Below are positions 1 to 8,495 of a DNA stretch of 64,000 nucleotides, in pieces (the first letter of the stretch is position 1; each line of letters opens with the position of its first letter). The notes beneath the pieces are model-generated. The model did not search any database and had not been told where the DNA came from. It saw nothing but the letters and a program-made list of their open reading frames with translations. The position numbers and the translations under genes are program-made. The stretch lies in assembly GCA_964634885.1 (NCBI GenBank), contig CAZWLN010000015.1, positions 28,389-92,388 of the forward strand, written 5' to 3'. The stretch comes from DAINRZ01 sp964634885. Its GTDB lineage: Bacteria > Bacteroidota > Ignavibacteria > Kapaibacteriales > UBA2268.

Positions 1-186
1 AAACCCGCATTAGACATCGAAGACCAGTTGTCCAGGCTGCCCGATGAATTTCTCGACGTAAGGGAAACACCGATGATGGCCGATGAAGACGAGTTTCCTG
101 CAGCCAACGGAATGAATGGCTTTGGTATGAATATGAATCCCGATGAAGATTTTGATAATCCTTTCATAACAATGCCCAAAAAATAA
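1..186 (+). CDS. C-terminal end of an unknown protein (5' truncated)
   Basis: An open frame runs from the first base to a TAA at 184-186, giving 61 residues. The tail is acidic and rich in Met, Asn and Asp (it includes MNGFGMNMNPDEDFDNPF) and ends in PKK. No domain is recognisable. It is followed 82 bases later by a FliA-type sigma gene on the same strand, so it may belong to the same operon; in many bacteria flhF or flhG precede fliA, but nothing in this tail allows that assignment. Confidence 0.7.
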   Translation, partial: KPALDIEDQLSRLPDEFLDVRETPMMADEDEFPAANGMNGFGMNMNPDEDFDNPFITMPKK

Positions 187-268
187 ATTTTAAAAAAAAT
201 ATTGTGTCAATACCATAGATTTTTTTATCTTTAATATAATATTTTACGGATAATTATGATTTGTTTTG

Positions 269-1045
269 ATGGAGAAAACGATAATAGACATACAGGAAGT
301 CTGGTACGAGTACAAAGAGGTTAAAAGCCTTGAACTGAAGCATCAACTGATACTGCATTACATCTGGCTTGTGAAGTACGTTCTCAATTCTATGCACTTA
401 CCTACCAATTCCATTCTTTCTGATGAAGACTTCCTCAATGTCGGCATCCTGGGCTTACACGAAGCAATAGAGAGATACCAGCTTGACCGGGGTGTAAAAT
501 TCGAATCATACGCCATACCGAGAATCAAAGGCATCATCCAGGATGAACTGCGCCGTCTTGACTGGCTGTCGAGGACTGCCCGCAAGAAAGCTCACGACTT
601 CATCCAGGCTACCGACAAATTGCGCAGTGAACAGGGACGTGAGGTCTCCGCCGAAGAGATACGCAACAAACTCAACGTCAGCGAAGAAGAATACCAGTCA
701 TACCTTATGGCTGCCGCCGCTGCCAAGGCTTCCACTTACCTGACCGAATCGACCCAGTTGCAATACAACGACGAAGAATCAGATATACTCGACGATATAC
801 CCGACTACTCGGAAGAGAACACACTGGAAAGGCTCGAGAGCGAAGAACGAATAAGTTTCATTACCGCTTACCTGCACAAACTCAACGACCGCAAGAGGCA
901 GGTAATGATGCTCTACTACTACGAAAGCCTTACTTTCAAAGAGATTGGGCAGATACTCCAGGTCTCCGAGAGCCGCGTCTGCCAGATTCACAGCCAGGTT
1001 GTCGCCGACCTGAGGGAAAAACTTAACGAGTTCGATAATGCTTAG
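269..1045 (+). CDS. fliA: FliA/WhiG-family RNA polymerase sigma factor
   Basis: A sigma-70 group 3 factor of 258 residues; members direct RNA polymerase to flagellar, motility or related late promoters. Region 2 lies at about 25-100, including GILGLHEAIERYQLDRG and FESYAIPRIKGIIQDELRR. Region 3 follows at about 105-150, and region 4 at about 205-255 with a helix-turn-helix (LTFKEIGQILQVSESRVCQ). The ATG at 269 is chosen; a TTG directly before it would add one residue. The frame overlaps the downstream HDOD gene by 8 bases, so the two are probably translationally coupled. No anti-sigma FlgM is seen here. Family assignment is firm; the regulon, flagellar or other, is inference because no flagellar structural gene is in the window. 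Confidence 0.9.
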   Translation: MEKTIIDIQEVWYEYKEVKSLELKHQLILHYIWLVKYVLNSMHLPTNSILSDEDFLNVGILGLHEAIERYQLDRGVKFESYAIPRIKGIIQDELRRLDWLSRTARKKAHDFIQATDKLRSEQGREVSAEEIRNKLNVSEEEYQSYLMAAAAAKASTYLTESTQLQYNDEESDILDDIPDYSEENTLERLESEERISFITAYLHKLNDRKRQVMMLYYYESLTFKEIGQILQVSESRVCQIHSQVVADLREKLNEFDNA

Positions 1046-1997
1046 CCAGAAAATACTTAATAAACTGGAAAGTCTTACCAACCTTCCAACCATTCCCTAT
1101 GTAATATCCGAAGTCCTTAATGCCGTCGATAACACCAACATCAGCGCCGGGAAGATCGGCAGGCTGATTGAAAAAGACCAGGCTCTTACGGTGAAAGTAC
1201 TCTCTGTGGCCAATTCCCCTTTTTACGGATTCTCGAGGAAGATTTCAACCATCGACCTGGCCATCGTCGTCATCGGACTGAACTCCATCAAAGAGATCGT
1301 ACTGAGCCTTGTAATACAGAAATTCTTCGCCAGCGCCCGCAAAGACATATTCGACATCAACCGTTTCTGGAAATATTCCGTCTTTTCCGGTGCCTGTTCC
1401 AGGGTTTTGGCCAGGAAGCTGGGATATAAGCTCGCCGGCGAAGCATTCGTCATCGGGCTCATGCACGACATCGGAATACTAATACTGAGCCAGTTCTTCT
1501 CCTCGCAGTTCAACGAGATCAGGAATCTCCAGAAAGAAAAAAACATGTCCTTAGTCGAAGCCGAGATAAAAATACTCGAGTGTAGCCACTGCGACATCGG
1601 CGCCTGGTTCTGCCGGAAGTGGAACCTGCCCGAGCAGCTTCACGAGGCAATACTCAACCACCACACCAGCTACCTCGATTTCAAAATGAGGCTGGATGAC
1701 GCCGCCAACAAGGAGAACATCGACTTCATGTCCATCAGCTTTGCAGACACAGAGCAGCCCCTGACGGTAATTGTTGCCCTGGCCGAATGGTTCGCCGGGG
1801 AGATGGGGTTTAAAGACTGGGCGCTGGAAAAAACACACTCCCCCCTGTTCCTGGCTTCCGAGATCATAGAGGAGATCAGGGAACACGACGTCTTAAGCCC
1901 CGAAAGCGCTCTTGAGATTATTAAGCAGGAAATAATCGAAGAGTATGAAAAAGCTGAGATATTCAACAAATTACCTGCACAGGCAACATATTTTTAA
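1038..1997 (+). CDS. HDOD-domain signalling protein
   Basis: A 319-residue cytoplasmic protein made mostly of one HDOD domain, a relative of HD phosphohydrolases used in bacterial signalling and often tied to motility or c-di-GMP control. The domain starts near residue 10 (LTNLPTIPYVISEVLNAV) and continues through the typical LTVKVLSVANSPFYGF segment. GLMHDIGILIL retains an HDIG sequence at the place where many HDOD proteins have degenerated. The later WNLPEQLHEAILNHH matches the end of the domain. The ATG at 1038 lies inside the last codons of fliA. The position between a sigma factor and a kinase-like protein suggests a shared signalling operon. Its ligand or partner cannot be read from the sequence. 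Confidence 0.88.
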   Translation: MLSQKILNKLESLTNLPTIPYVISEVLNAVDNTNISAGKIGRLIEKDQALTVKVLSVANSPFYGFSRKISTIDLAIVVIGLNSIKEIVLSLVIQKFFASARKDIFDINRFWKYSVFSGACSRVLARKLGYKLAGEAFVIGLMHDIGILILSQFFSSQFNEIRNLQKEKNMSLVEAEIKILECSHCDIGAWFCRKWNLPEQLHEAILNHHTSYLDFKMRLDDAANKENIDFMSISFADTEQPLTVIVALAEWFAGEMGFKDWALEKTHSPLFLASEIIEEIREHDVLSPESALEIIKQEIIEEYEKAEIFNKLPAQATYF

Positions 1998-2084
1998 TCC
2001 TTAACCCATCATTATCACTCAATAATTATAAAAAATTCTTATATTCGTTATAAGTAATAGTAATTATTTGGTTAATATCTGATT

Positions 2085-3431
2085 ATGGAAGAAGTACCTG
2101 GAATAAATAGTGCAGGCGGGCCACTCAGGCCTGACGGCCTCTACGACAGCGACAGCAGCGAGTACGTCCGTTCTTTGGAGATGTACCTCCAATTGCTGCA
2201 ACGCGAAGTAGAGCATCTCCGCAACAAAGAAATGCCTTTTGCAGTAGCAGGCAACAAAGCCAACCAGGCAGAAGGCGCTTACCGGAAGATCGATCCTGCA
2301 GATTTCTACAATTGTACCTCCGTAAAAGAATTGGCTGCCGTTTTCGACAACTATCTCTCAGACCTTCTCGACACTCTCGAAACAGAAATATTCATCGTCG
2401 GCAGCGACAGGAAAATCGTTCAGGCCGGCAACGGCGAACAGCAGTCCGGCATCAGCGCCATTACACGCAGGCTTGAGGAAGAAGGCCTCATCGACTGGGT
2501 CATCGATAAGAAAGAGATAACATTCATACCCGACATATACGACGACAACCCCGATGTACATACGAACATCATTGTTTTCCCGTTGTTCCTTAAAGGCAGC
2601 CCCACCGGAGTCATCGTCTCCAGGTCCGGACGCGCCGGCGAGCCCGACGCCAACGAAAAGGCCCTGCTGAACACTGTCTCGGAATATATTAAATTTGCCC
2701 TCGACAACATCAACAGCGCCGAAGAAATCAGGAAAATGAACGCCCGCCTGTCTGTACTTAATATGCAGATGAACAGGACCAACAGTTACGCCTCGCTTGG
2801 TGAACTGACAGCATCCATTCTGAAAGAAATCGAGATCCCTATCGAGATAATCAAAACTAATGTCGGTTTCATCGAATCGGGCATTGGCGACACACAAGTG
2901 AGAATAGACCTCATCAAACAGCAGTTGGCAAACCTCTCCGACATCAGCCGCAATCTCACCGAACTGTACACAGCAAACGAGTCCGAACAATCGTTAAAGC
3001 CCGTCAACCTGGCTTCTGCACTCGAAGAAGTCCTGCTCTTTTCGAACTCGCAGCTGAAAAGGGACGGCATCGTCGTTGAAAAGACCATCGAGGAACCTTC
3101 GGCAGAGATACTGGCTGTCAGGACAAGGATCGAACAGGCGCTCCTGTCCCTTCTGATCAGCATGAGGGACAATATGCCCGACGGCGGCATCATCAGTTTC
3201 GGCCTGTTCAAATCGACGAACAGGCGTATATTGCTTTCCATCGCCGACAACGGCCCCGGGATGAGCAGCGCCGAATCATCGGAGATGTTCGAACCCGGAC
3301 AGGCAAAATGGAATTCGAACATGGCCTTAGTAAAGAATATTGTCGAATCTATGAAAGGCAAATTCGAGCTGATCAGCGAACCGGGAAAAGGTACAACATG
3401 TAAATTACTGTTTCAGGTATATAAATACTAA
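2085..3431 (+). CDS. Histidine-kinase-like protein lacking the phosphoacceptor (probable pseudokinase)
   Basis: This 448-residue soluble protein has the layout of a sensor kinase: a short coiled N-terminus, a GAF/PAS-like region (about 75-215), a DHp-like helix pair (about 235-310) and an ATPase-like domain (about 315-445). The key residues are altered. In the H-box region LGELTASILKEIEIP the His is Lys247. Both N-box Asn positions are Ser (S355, S359 in LLSLLISMRD). G1 is present (DNGPGM from 388), but the glycine-rich G2 motif before ALVKNIVESM is gone. So it is unlikely to autophosphorylate in the normal way and may act as a scaffold or ligand sensor. It lies 87 bases after the HDOD gene and 31 before the next gene. 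Confidence 0.8.
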   Translation: MEEVPGINSAGGPLRPDGLYDSDSSEYVRSLEMYLQLLQREVEHLRNKEMPFAVAGNKANQAEGAYRKIDPADFYNCTSVKELAAVFDNYLSDLLDTLETEIFIVGSDRKIVQAGNGEQQSGISAITRRLEEEGLIDWVIDKKEITFIPDIYDDNPDVHTNIIVFPLFLKGSPTGVIVSRSGRAGEPDANEKALLNTVSEYIKFALDNINSAEEIRKMNARLSVLNMQMNRTNSYASLGELTASILKEIEIPIEIIKTNVGFIESGIGDTQVRIDLIKQQLANLSDISRNLTELYTANESEQSLKPVNLASALEEVLLFSNSQLKRDGIVVEKTIEEPSAEILAVRTRIEQALLSLLISMRDNMPDGGIISFGLFKSTNRRILLSIADNGPGMSSAESSEMFEPGQAKWNSNMALVKNIVESMKGKFELISEPGKGTTCKLLFQVYKY

Positions 3432-3462
3432 GTTTGGCACACTATTTTATAATAGACCGGCA

Positions 3463-5166
3463 ATGAGAAAGAGCATTTTATATATGATAAAGCCGGTAAC
3501 AGCCGCAATAATACTGTTTGCTGCCGCATTCACCCTTGCGGCGCAACCGCTCGTTTACAAGGTGGAGTTCAACCCGCTGAACCGTGCGTTGATTTATTTC
3601 CGAAGCCCTGTAACAGATTATTCCTCTTCTCTTTCGAAAGACAAAAAAACGGTAACGATCAGCCTTCCTTACAAAGGTAAAACAAAGAATTCAACCACAA
3701 AGACTTCCAGCGGCATCATCAATTCCGTTTCCGTAAGCCAGACTGCAGACAGCCTCATCGTCAGGGCAACTTTCCTGGAACCGAGAGGCTACAACGCCTA
3801 TTTTCTCCCCTACTCCGGCATTCTGTCAATCGAAGCATTCCGCTGGAACGAGCTTTCCAAAGCTGAAGACAATTACCGCCAGGGGCTGCTGGCGTTCGAA
3901 AGCGGAGTAATGGCCGAAGCCCGCAGCTATTTTATGAAAGCTGCAAAGCAGGATCATCCTAACGCCAATTTCTTCTGTGGTTTGCTTGCAATAATGGAAG
4001 AGGAATTCCAGGATGCCGAAGGCTATCTCCTGAAGGCCGAAAACCTGAAAACCAATATTCCCGACGTTTACGCTGCCCTCAGCTACATCTACGATATGAA
4101 GAACGACAGCAAAAAAGCCGGGCAGTACAAGAATAAATTCCGCTCCGCGACAGGAATTAATGTAATAAGGGAAATTCCTTCGAACTATTTCAGCCAGTCA
4201 AACGACGATAGTGAAGACGAGCCCACTTCCCTGCTCGACGAAGCTGCCGCCGACACAATTGCTCCGGACACAACCGTAAAGGACACAGCTAGGGGCGGTA
4301 CCTATATTAAAACATCGAACGACAGCCTGGCAATCCCCACAGGGGAACCCGGGCCGGAGAACTCATTCATTCCCGAATGGATGAATTCATACGCGTTCTA
4401 CGCCGTCGTTACAGGGATGGTATTCATTGCCATCCTCGTCTCCTCCTACATCAAATGGCGCAACAATAAGATTAAATACCTGCAATACAAGGAAAAAGAC
4501 AAAAAGAAAAGCGACCGTTTCAAAGACAGCCTGAAAAAGGCAGGCAGTACAATCGCTCAAAAACCAGGAAAAGAGGGGCACCGGCCCGGGACAAAACCAC
4601 CCCCTGCTGCTGTCTCACAACTGGCCAATGTTTACAGGAAACATGAAAACACTGCGACAGTGCCTGTGACGCCGGCCCCTGTAACGGCTGAACCGGAAAA
4701 ACTTCCTGAAAAGAAACCCGACACTGCAGCAGAAAAGGCTCCGGAAACCGAAAGCGCTGCTAAAAAAGAGAAAAAGAGGGAAAGCCTGGACGAACAGTTT
4801 GAAAAGCTGGCAGGCCTCATCGAAACGGAACTCAACAGGGATAAAGGCTCCGAATCATTAGTAATAGAAAGCGACGAACCTGAAGCGCCTGAACCTCCTC
4901 CGGCTCCTCCGATTAACCCCAGCCTGCAGTTAGCGCTCCATCTCCAGGAGGAACAGAAGAAGCTGAGGGAAAAAAGCATCGGAAGCCTCGACGCAGAGGA
5001 AATACCCGGCGATGTCAGGAAACTGTCAGAGTTCGCAAGAAAATTGGGCATCGACAAGGGCAGTGTTGAGACAAAACTGGCAATCTCGAGGCTGGAAAGC
5101 GACAAGAAACAGATCGATGAACTATACCAAAAATTCGTCCAGGAAAAAAAAGACAGGAAGAAATAA
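3463..5166 (+). CDS. Membrane-anchored TPR protein with AMIN-like N-terminus
   Basis: A 567-residue envelope protein. Residues 1-27 form a signal sequence or anchor ending in TLAAQ. Residues 28-125 are a beta-rich region resembling AMIN domains. About 130-225 holds TPR-like helices (NYRQGLLAFESGVMAEARSYF and two further units). A transmembrane segment follows near 308-330 (YAFYAVVTGMVFIAILVSSY), then a long charged Pro/Glu/Lys-rich cytoplasmic stretch. The last 50 residues (LSEFARKLGIDKGSVETKL) recall the C-terminal helix-turn-helix-like motif of small proteins found near flagellar sigma genes (DUF2802/DUF6115 type). That resemblance comes from memory and is tentative. The gene closes the fliA-HDOD-kinase-like run, so a role in the same pathway is likely. 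Confidence 0.75.
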   Translation: MRKSILYMIKPVTAAIILFAAAFTLAAQPLVYKVEFNPLNRALIYFRSPVTDYSSSLSKDKKTVTISLPYKGKTKNSTTKTSSGIINSVSVSQTADSLIVRATFLEPRGYNAYFLPYSGILSIEAFRWNELSKAEDNYRQGLLAFESGVMAEARSYFMKAAKQDHPNANFFCGLLAIMEEEFQDAEGYLLKAENLKTNIPDVYAALSYIYDMKNDSKKAGQYKNKFRSATGINVIREIPSNYFSQSNDDSEDEPTSLLDEAAADTIAPDTTVKDTARGGTYIKTSNDSLAIPTGEPGPENSFIPEWMNSYAFYAVVTGMVFIAILVSSYIKWRNNKIKYLQYKEKDKKKSDRFKDSLKKAGSTIAQKPGKEGHRPGTKPPPAAVSQLANVYRKHENTATVPVTPAPVTAEPEKLPEKKPDTAAEKAPETESAAKKEKKRESLDEQFEKLAGLIETELNRDKGSESLVIESDEPEAPEPPPAPPINPSLQLALHLQEEQKKLREKSIGSLDAEEIPGDVRKLSEFARKLGIDKGSVETKLAISRLESDKKQIDELYQKFVQEKKDRKK

Positions 5167-5379
5167 AATAAAATCGCGATTCTATCGATATTTATTCATG
5201 TTGTGAAAGGCGAAACGGCGTATTGTTCCGTGATAATTGCCGTCTTAAGTGGTTTAGTGTATCATTAATCAGGAAACACGGGAGGATGAGAGGTTAATGA
5301 TGAGAGAAAAGCAAAAGTTTGAAAATATCGTAATATTTACGTAAATTCATTTGAAGTATGATGTTACAAAATAAGTTGA

Positions 5380-5928
5380 ATGATGGGTTATTTGTTAAAT
5401 AAATTAAAAGGTGGACTGCAAAAGCTATGGGTTGCCAGGTATTTGGCAATCGTTTTACTATTACTTGGTAGCATTACCAACAACCTCCAATCACAACTCT
5501 TCTACAAGAATCTATATCTTGTTCCTACGTACGATAAGTATAAAGGCCCTTACAACTTCCTTTTCAATAATCCCACCAACAATGGCACAGTAATTGATGA
5601 TGCCAGGAAAACGGCTAAAAGAACCGGAGAAAGCAGGATAGACTCCGCCGGTTCGGACAGCAGGTCAATAAAAATAAGGGAGGGCTCTGACAGATTTATG
5701 GTGTACCTGACTTTAAAAAAGGAAGACTACGACAACCCTATCACTGTCAATGTCTATAACTTACTTGGAAAGAAAGTAATGGAAGTGTACCGCGGGATGC
5801 CATACAGCGGGGATTACCCCTATGACATACCAGCCGGTGAGCTTCCGAAGGGAATATACATTTGCAATGTAGTCGGTAAAGGATTCCGGCTCGACGGCAA
5901 ATTTATCGTAACGAGTGCAACGAGGTAA
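5380..5928 (+). CDS. Small exported protein with a type A (T9SS) sorting-like tail
   Basis: A 182-residue protein. A hydrophobic signal segment is present at about 20-40 (LAIVLLLLGSITNNLQSQ). A short linker rich in Arg and Ser follows. The last 75 residues match the pattern of Por secretion-system sorting domains: strands built around ITVNVYNLLGKKV, a turn, then PKGIYICNVVGKG and a final hydrophobic strand. In T9SS substrates this domain is the export signal, yet here it makes up nearly half of the protein, leaving little cargo. It may therefore be a mini-substrate or envelope component. Two bases separate it from the PorV-like gene, which points to co-transcription. Confidence 0.75.
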   Translation: MMGYLLNKLKGGLQKLWVARYLAIVLLLLGSITNNLQSQLFYKNLYLVPTYDKYKGPYNFLFNNPTNNGTVIDDARKTAKRTGESRIDSAGSDSRSIKIREGSDRFMVYLTLKKEDYDNPITVNVYNLLGKKVMEVYRGMPYSGDYPYDIPAGELPKGIYICNVVGKGFRLDGKFIVTSATR

Positions 5929-5930
5929 GG

Positions 5931-7055
5931 ATGAACTCAAATAATGAATACCCCCAGGGGTATGAAAAACAGCCAGAAATACTGTTTAAAATTAGCCAAT
6001 TGATTAATTTCTGTGCTAATTTCAAACTTCACATAATAATCACAACGATTGTACTTTTTTCTCAGCCGTTACTTTGCCAATCATCCGGCGGCGGTTACGG
6101 CAGTTCCTGGCTTTTACGCGATGTCGGAGCAAGGACCGTGTCTATGGGCGGGGCTTTTACCGCTGTAGCCAACGATGCATTTACTGTGTTCTATAACCCT
6201 GCCGGCCTGAGCTGGATGGACGAAGTCCCTTCGTTCGCAACGTCATACTCTTTCCTCGAATTCAACAGGGTGCACACTTCCGCTGCGTGGGGCCAGGGTA
6301 TGCTGAACGACTTCGGGTTCGGCTTCGGCGTCAATTCCTACTCCACAGGCAGTTTCATATCGAGGGATGTATTCGGCAACCCGTTGAAAGAAATGACAGA
6401 TTTTGAGATTTCTCTCGTTGGCGCTGCTTCCTACAAACTGGAATTCGCCAGTGTCGGTGTCGCACTCAAATACCTGAGCCATTCCCTCGTTGGCTCGAAC
6501 TACTCCGCTGACGGCGTCTCGATGGACCTGGGAACGAAGTTCAATATTATGGACCTGTTCACCTTCGGCCTGGCAATCCAGAACCTTTCCGGTGTGATGA
6601 TGTGGGACACTCCCGAAGACGAAACCAACATCCTCCCCTTCACCGTCAGGACCGGCGTAGCATTTGAATATGCCCTGAACGAGGAGGAATACACAACGAG
6701 GTCGTCGGTAAGCGGAGAACTGGAAAACGTTTACGTCCCTGCCTCCCGCTATATTCTCTTTGCCCTCGACGCCGTACTGACACAGTACGAAGAAGGCCCG
6801 CAGATCATTCTCGGTATCGAAGGCGTTCCCCATGAAGTAATTGCTTTCAGGGCAGGCATCAACATCGTCGGGGACAAGCTCGGAGCCTGGAAGTTTTTCC
6901 CAATGACCGTTTGGGGGTTCGGCGTTTCCTTAAGGCCGAATTTCGAAGGCCTTCCCTTCAGGTTCAATGTTGACTACTCCGTCGGCAGCGATTACATGGC
7001 TTCAAACGGAATTGCTCACCACATCTCAATCTTCTTTGACCTGAAAGAAGAGTAG
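5931..7055 (+). CDS. PorV/UPF0164-like outer membrane beta-barrel protein
   Basis: A 374-residue FadL-type barrel. After the signal segment (about 33-50, IIITTIVLFSQPLLCQ) comes the family signature at about 60-90: RDVGARTVSMGGAFTAVAND followed by FYNPAGLSW. Alternating strands continue to a terminal aromatic strand near ISIFFDLKEE. PorV proteins shuttle T9SS substrates to the attachment complex; the related UPF0164 barrels are less well defined, so the exact role is open. The N-terminus before the signal is unusually long (about 30 residues) if the ATG at 5931 is used; an internal TTG (the Leu of SQLINF) would give a normal signal peptide. It probably forms one operon with the sorting-tail protein just upstream. 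Confidence 0.82.
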   Translation: MNSNNEYPQGYEKQPEILFKISQLINFCANFKLHIIITTIVLFSQPLLCQSSGGGYGSSWLLRDVGARTVSMGGAFTAVANDAFTVFYNPAGLSWMDEVPSFATSYSFLEFNRVHTSAAWGQGMLNDFGFGFGVNSYSTGSFISRDVFGNPLKEMTDFEISLVGAASYKLEFASVGVALKYLSHSLVGSNYSADGVSMDLGTKFNIMDLFTFGLAIQNLSGVMMWDTPEDETNILPFTVRTGVAFEYALNEEEYTTRSSVSGELENVYVPASRYILFALDAVLTQYEEGPQIILGIEGVPHEVIAFRAGINIVGDKLGAWKFFPMTVWGFGVSLRPNFEGLPFRFNVDYSVGSDYMASNGIAHHISIFFDLKEE

Positions 7056-7232
7056 CACTTGGGGATTATTGCATTACCGGAACAGTATATCACATAAAAT
7101 AAAACCATATAGTACATAGTCTATTTTAATTTTGGCTGTGCAATGTGGAAACTTATTTTTGAAATTTTATTAATAATAATCGTGTTCATAGTGAAATTCT
7201 TCATTCCTTCATAAAGAACAGCCCCAATAAGG

Positions 7233-7258
7233 CCGAAGGAACAGCCTTCTGCCTTCGG
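7233..7258. other. Inverted repeat in the recA leader region
   Basis: CCGAAGG (7233-7239) pairs perfectly with CCTTCGG (7252-7258) around a 12-base loop. It is not followed by a T-run in either direction, so it is not a standard intrinsic terminator. It may close transcription of the PorV-like gene weakly or be a structured leader element. Confidence 0.4.
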
Positions 7259-7370
7259 ACCCCGGCCAATACTACTTAAAAAGCTGCCATGGCGGCTATC
7301 TGTCAAAAGCCATAAAATTATTTTCCACAGCCCTATTAATATTTTTCGTTTTTATGATATTAGTGTTATT

Positions 7371-7403
7371 TTTGTTTAATCTTTATTAATTAATATAGTT
7401 TTG
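7371..7403 (+). promoter_or_regulatory. Candidate Bacteroidota-type promoter (-33 TTTG / -7 TAnnTTTG) for recA
   Basis: TTTG at 7371-7374 is followed after 21 bases by TAGTTTTG at 7396-7403, an exact match to the -7 consensus TAnnTTTG used by the primary sigma factor of Bacteroidota. Transcription would begin near 7410, directly at the first possible recA start (7411), so the second ATG at 7435 may be the true start. Confidence 0.45.
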
Positions 7404-7410
7404 AATTTAT

Positions 7411-8475
7411 ATGAAAAAATCCAAAGAAGATATTATGGAAGAAAAACAGCCTGAAGTTGACAAAGAGAAACTCAAAGCAGTTAAGTTTGCAATCGAGCAG
7501 ATAGAAAAGCAGCATGGCAAAGGCGCCATCATGCGCCTGAGCGATACGAACGTCGTCAAGGTACCCGCCATCTCCACCGGCTGTATGTCCTTAGACGCAG
7601 CCATCGGCATCGGCGGCGTGCCCAAAGGAAGAATCATCGAGGTCTTTGGCCCCGAGTCCTCCGGTAAGACTACCATCTGCCTCCATGTAATTGCCGAAGC
7701 CCAGAAACAGGGCGGCCTGGCAGCGTTCATCGACACTGAACATGCTCTCGACATCAACTATGCACAGAGACTTGGGATTGACCTGAACAACCTGCTGCTG
7801 TCCCAGCCGGAGTTCGGCGAACAGGCCCTCGAAATAGTCGAAACCCTCGTACGAAGCGGAGCCATCGACGTAATCGTCATCGACTCCGTAGCAGCCCTTA
7901 CACCGAGAGTTGAGATCGAAGGCGAAATGGGCGATTCACAAATGGGCTCTCAGGCAAGGCTCATGTCCCAGGCAATGCGTAAACTGAACGCAGCCATCGG
8001 CAAATCCAACACCTGTGTAATGTTCACAAACCAGCTCCGCAGTAAGATCGGCGTCATTTACGGCAATCCCGAAACCACCACCGGCGGCAACGCCCTGAAA
8101 TTCTACGCCTCGGTACGAATCGACATCAGGCGCAAGGAAGTCATCAAAGAAGGCCAGAACATCGTCGGTAACCGTGTCCGCGCCAAAATTGTCAAGAACA
8201 AGGTTGCTCCCCCCTTCAAAGAAGTCGAATTCGACATCATGTATAATGAAGGTATTTCGAAAATCGGCGACCTCATCGACGTCGGCACCGAATTCGGCAT
8301 CATCCAGAAAAGTGGTTCCTGGTATGCCTTTGGAGGCGAACGCGTCCAGGGCAGGGACGGCCTTAAAAAGATACTTACGGACGACAAGAAAATACTCGCC
8401 GAACTGGAAACAAAAGTCAAGGAAATGCTTACTCCCGAAAATTTCAAGGGCAAAGAACAAACTGTTGAAGAATAG
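7411..8475 (+). CDS. recA: Recombinase RecA
   Basis: A complete 354-residue RecA, the ATP-dependent strand-exchange protein of homologous recombination. Visible family motifs include Walker A GPESSGKTT near residue 72, EHALD near 110, Walker B VIVIDSVAAL near 150, the loop with MGSQARLMSQAMRKL, the TNQLRSKIGV segment and the C-terminal domain. The C-terminus is acidic and short (KGKEQTVEE). The first ATG is at 7411; a second in-frame ATG at 7435 would remove eight residues and fits better with the promoter placed at 7396-7403. recX follows after 20 bases, a common pairing. No LexA-type operator was recognised in the upstream region. Confidence 0.97.
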   Translation: MKKSKEDIMEEKQPEVDKEKLKAVKFAIEQIEKQHGKGAIMRLSDTNVVKVPAISTGCMSLDAAIGIGGVPKGRIIEVFGPESSGKTTICLHVIAEAQKQGGLAAFIDTEHALDINYAQRLGIDLNNLLLSQPEFGEQALEIVETLVRSGAIDVIVIDSVAALTPRVEIEGEMGDSQMGSQARLMSQAMRKLNAAIGKSNTCVMFTNQLRSKIGVIYGNPETTTGGNALKFYASVRIDIRRKEVIKEGQNIVGNRVRAKIVKNKVAPPFKEVEFDIMYNEGISKIGDLIDVGTEFGIIQKSGSWYAFGGERVQGRDGLKKILTDDKKILAELETKVKEMLTPENFKGKEQTVEE

Positions 8476-8495
8476 GCAGTACCCGGCAAGTAAAA

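Larger units (their letters stand above)
7056..7410. other. 355-bp intergenic region before recA
   Basis: AT-rich non-coding stretch. It contains the GC-rich hairpin at 7233-7258 and a probable promoter just before recA (7371-7403), both listed separately. I see no convincing small gene; the weak minus-strand frame at 7121-7306 has no family features. Confidence 0.6.

Noticed and set aside
7121..7306. Minus-strand 61-codon frame in the recA leader
   Set aside because: It runs through the hairpin, has no recognisable domain, and its 3' half is very AT-rich.
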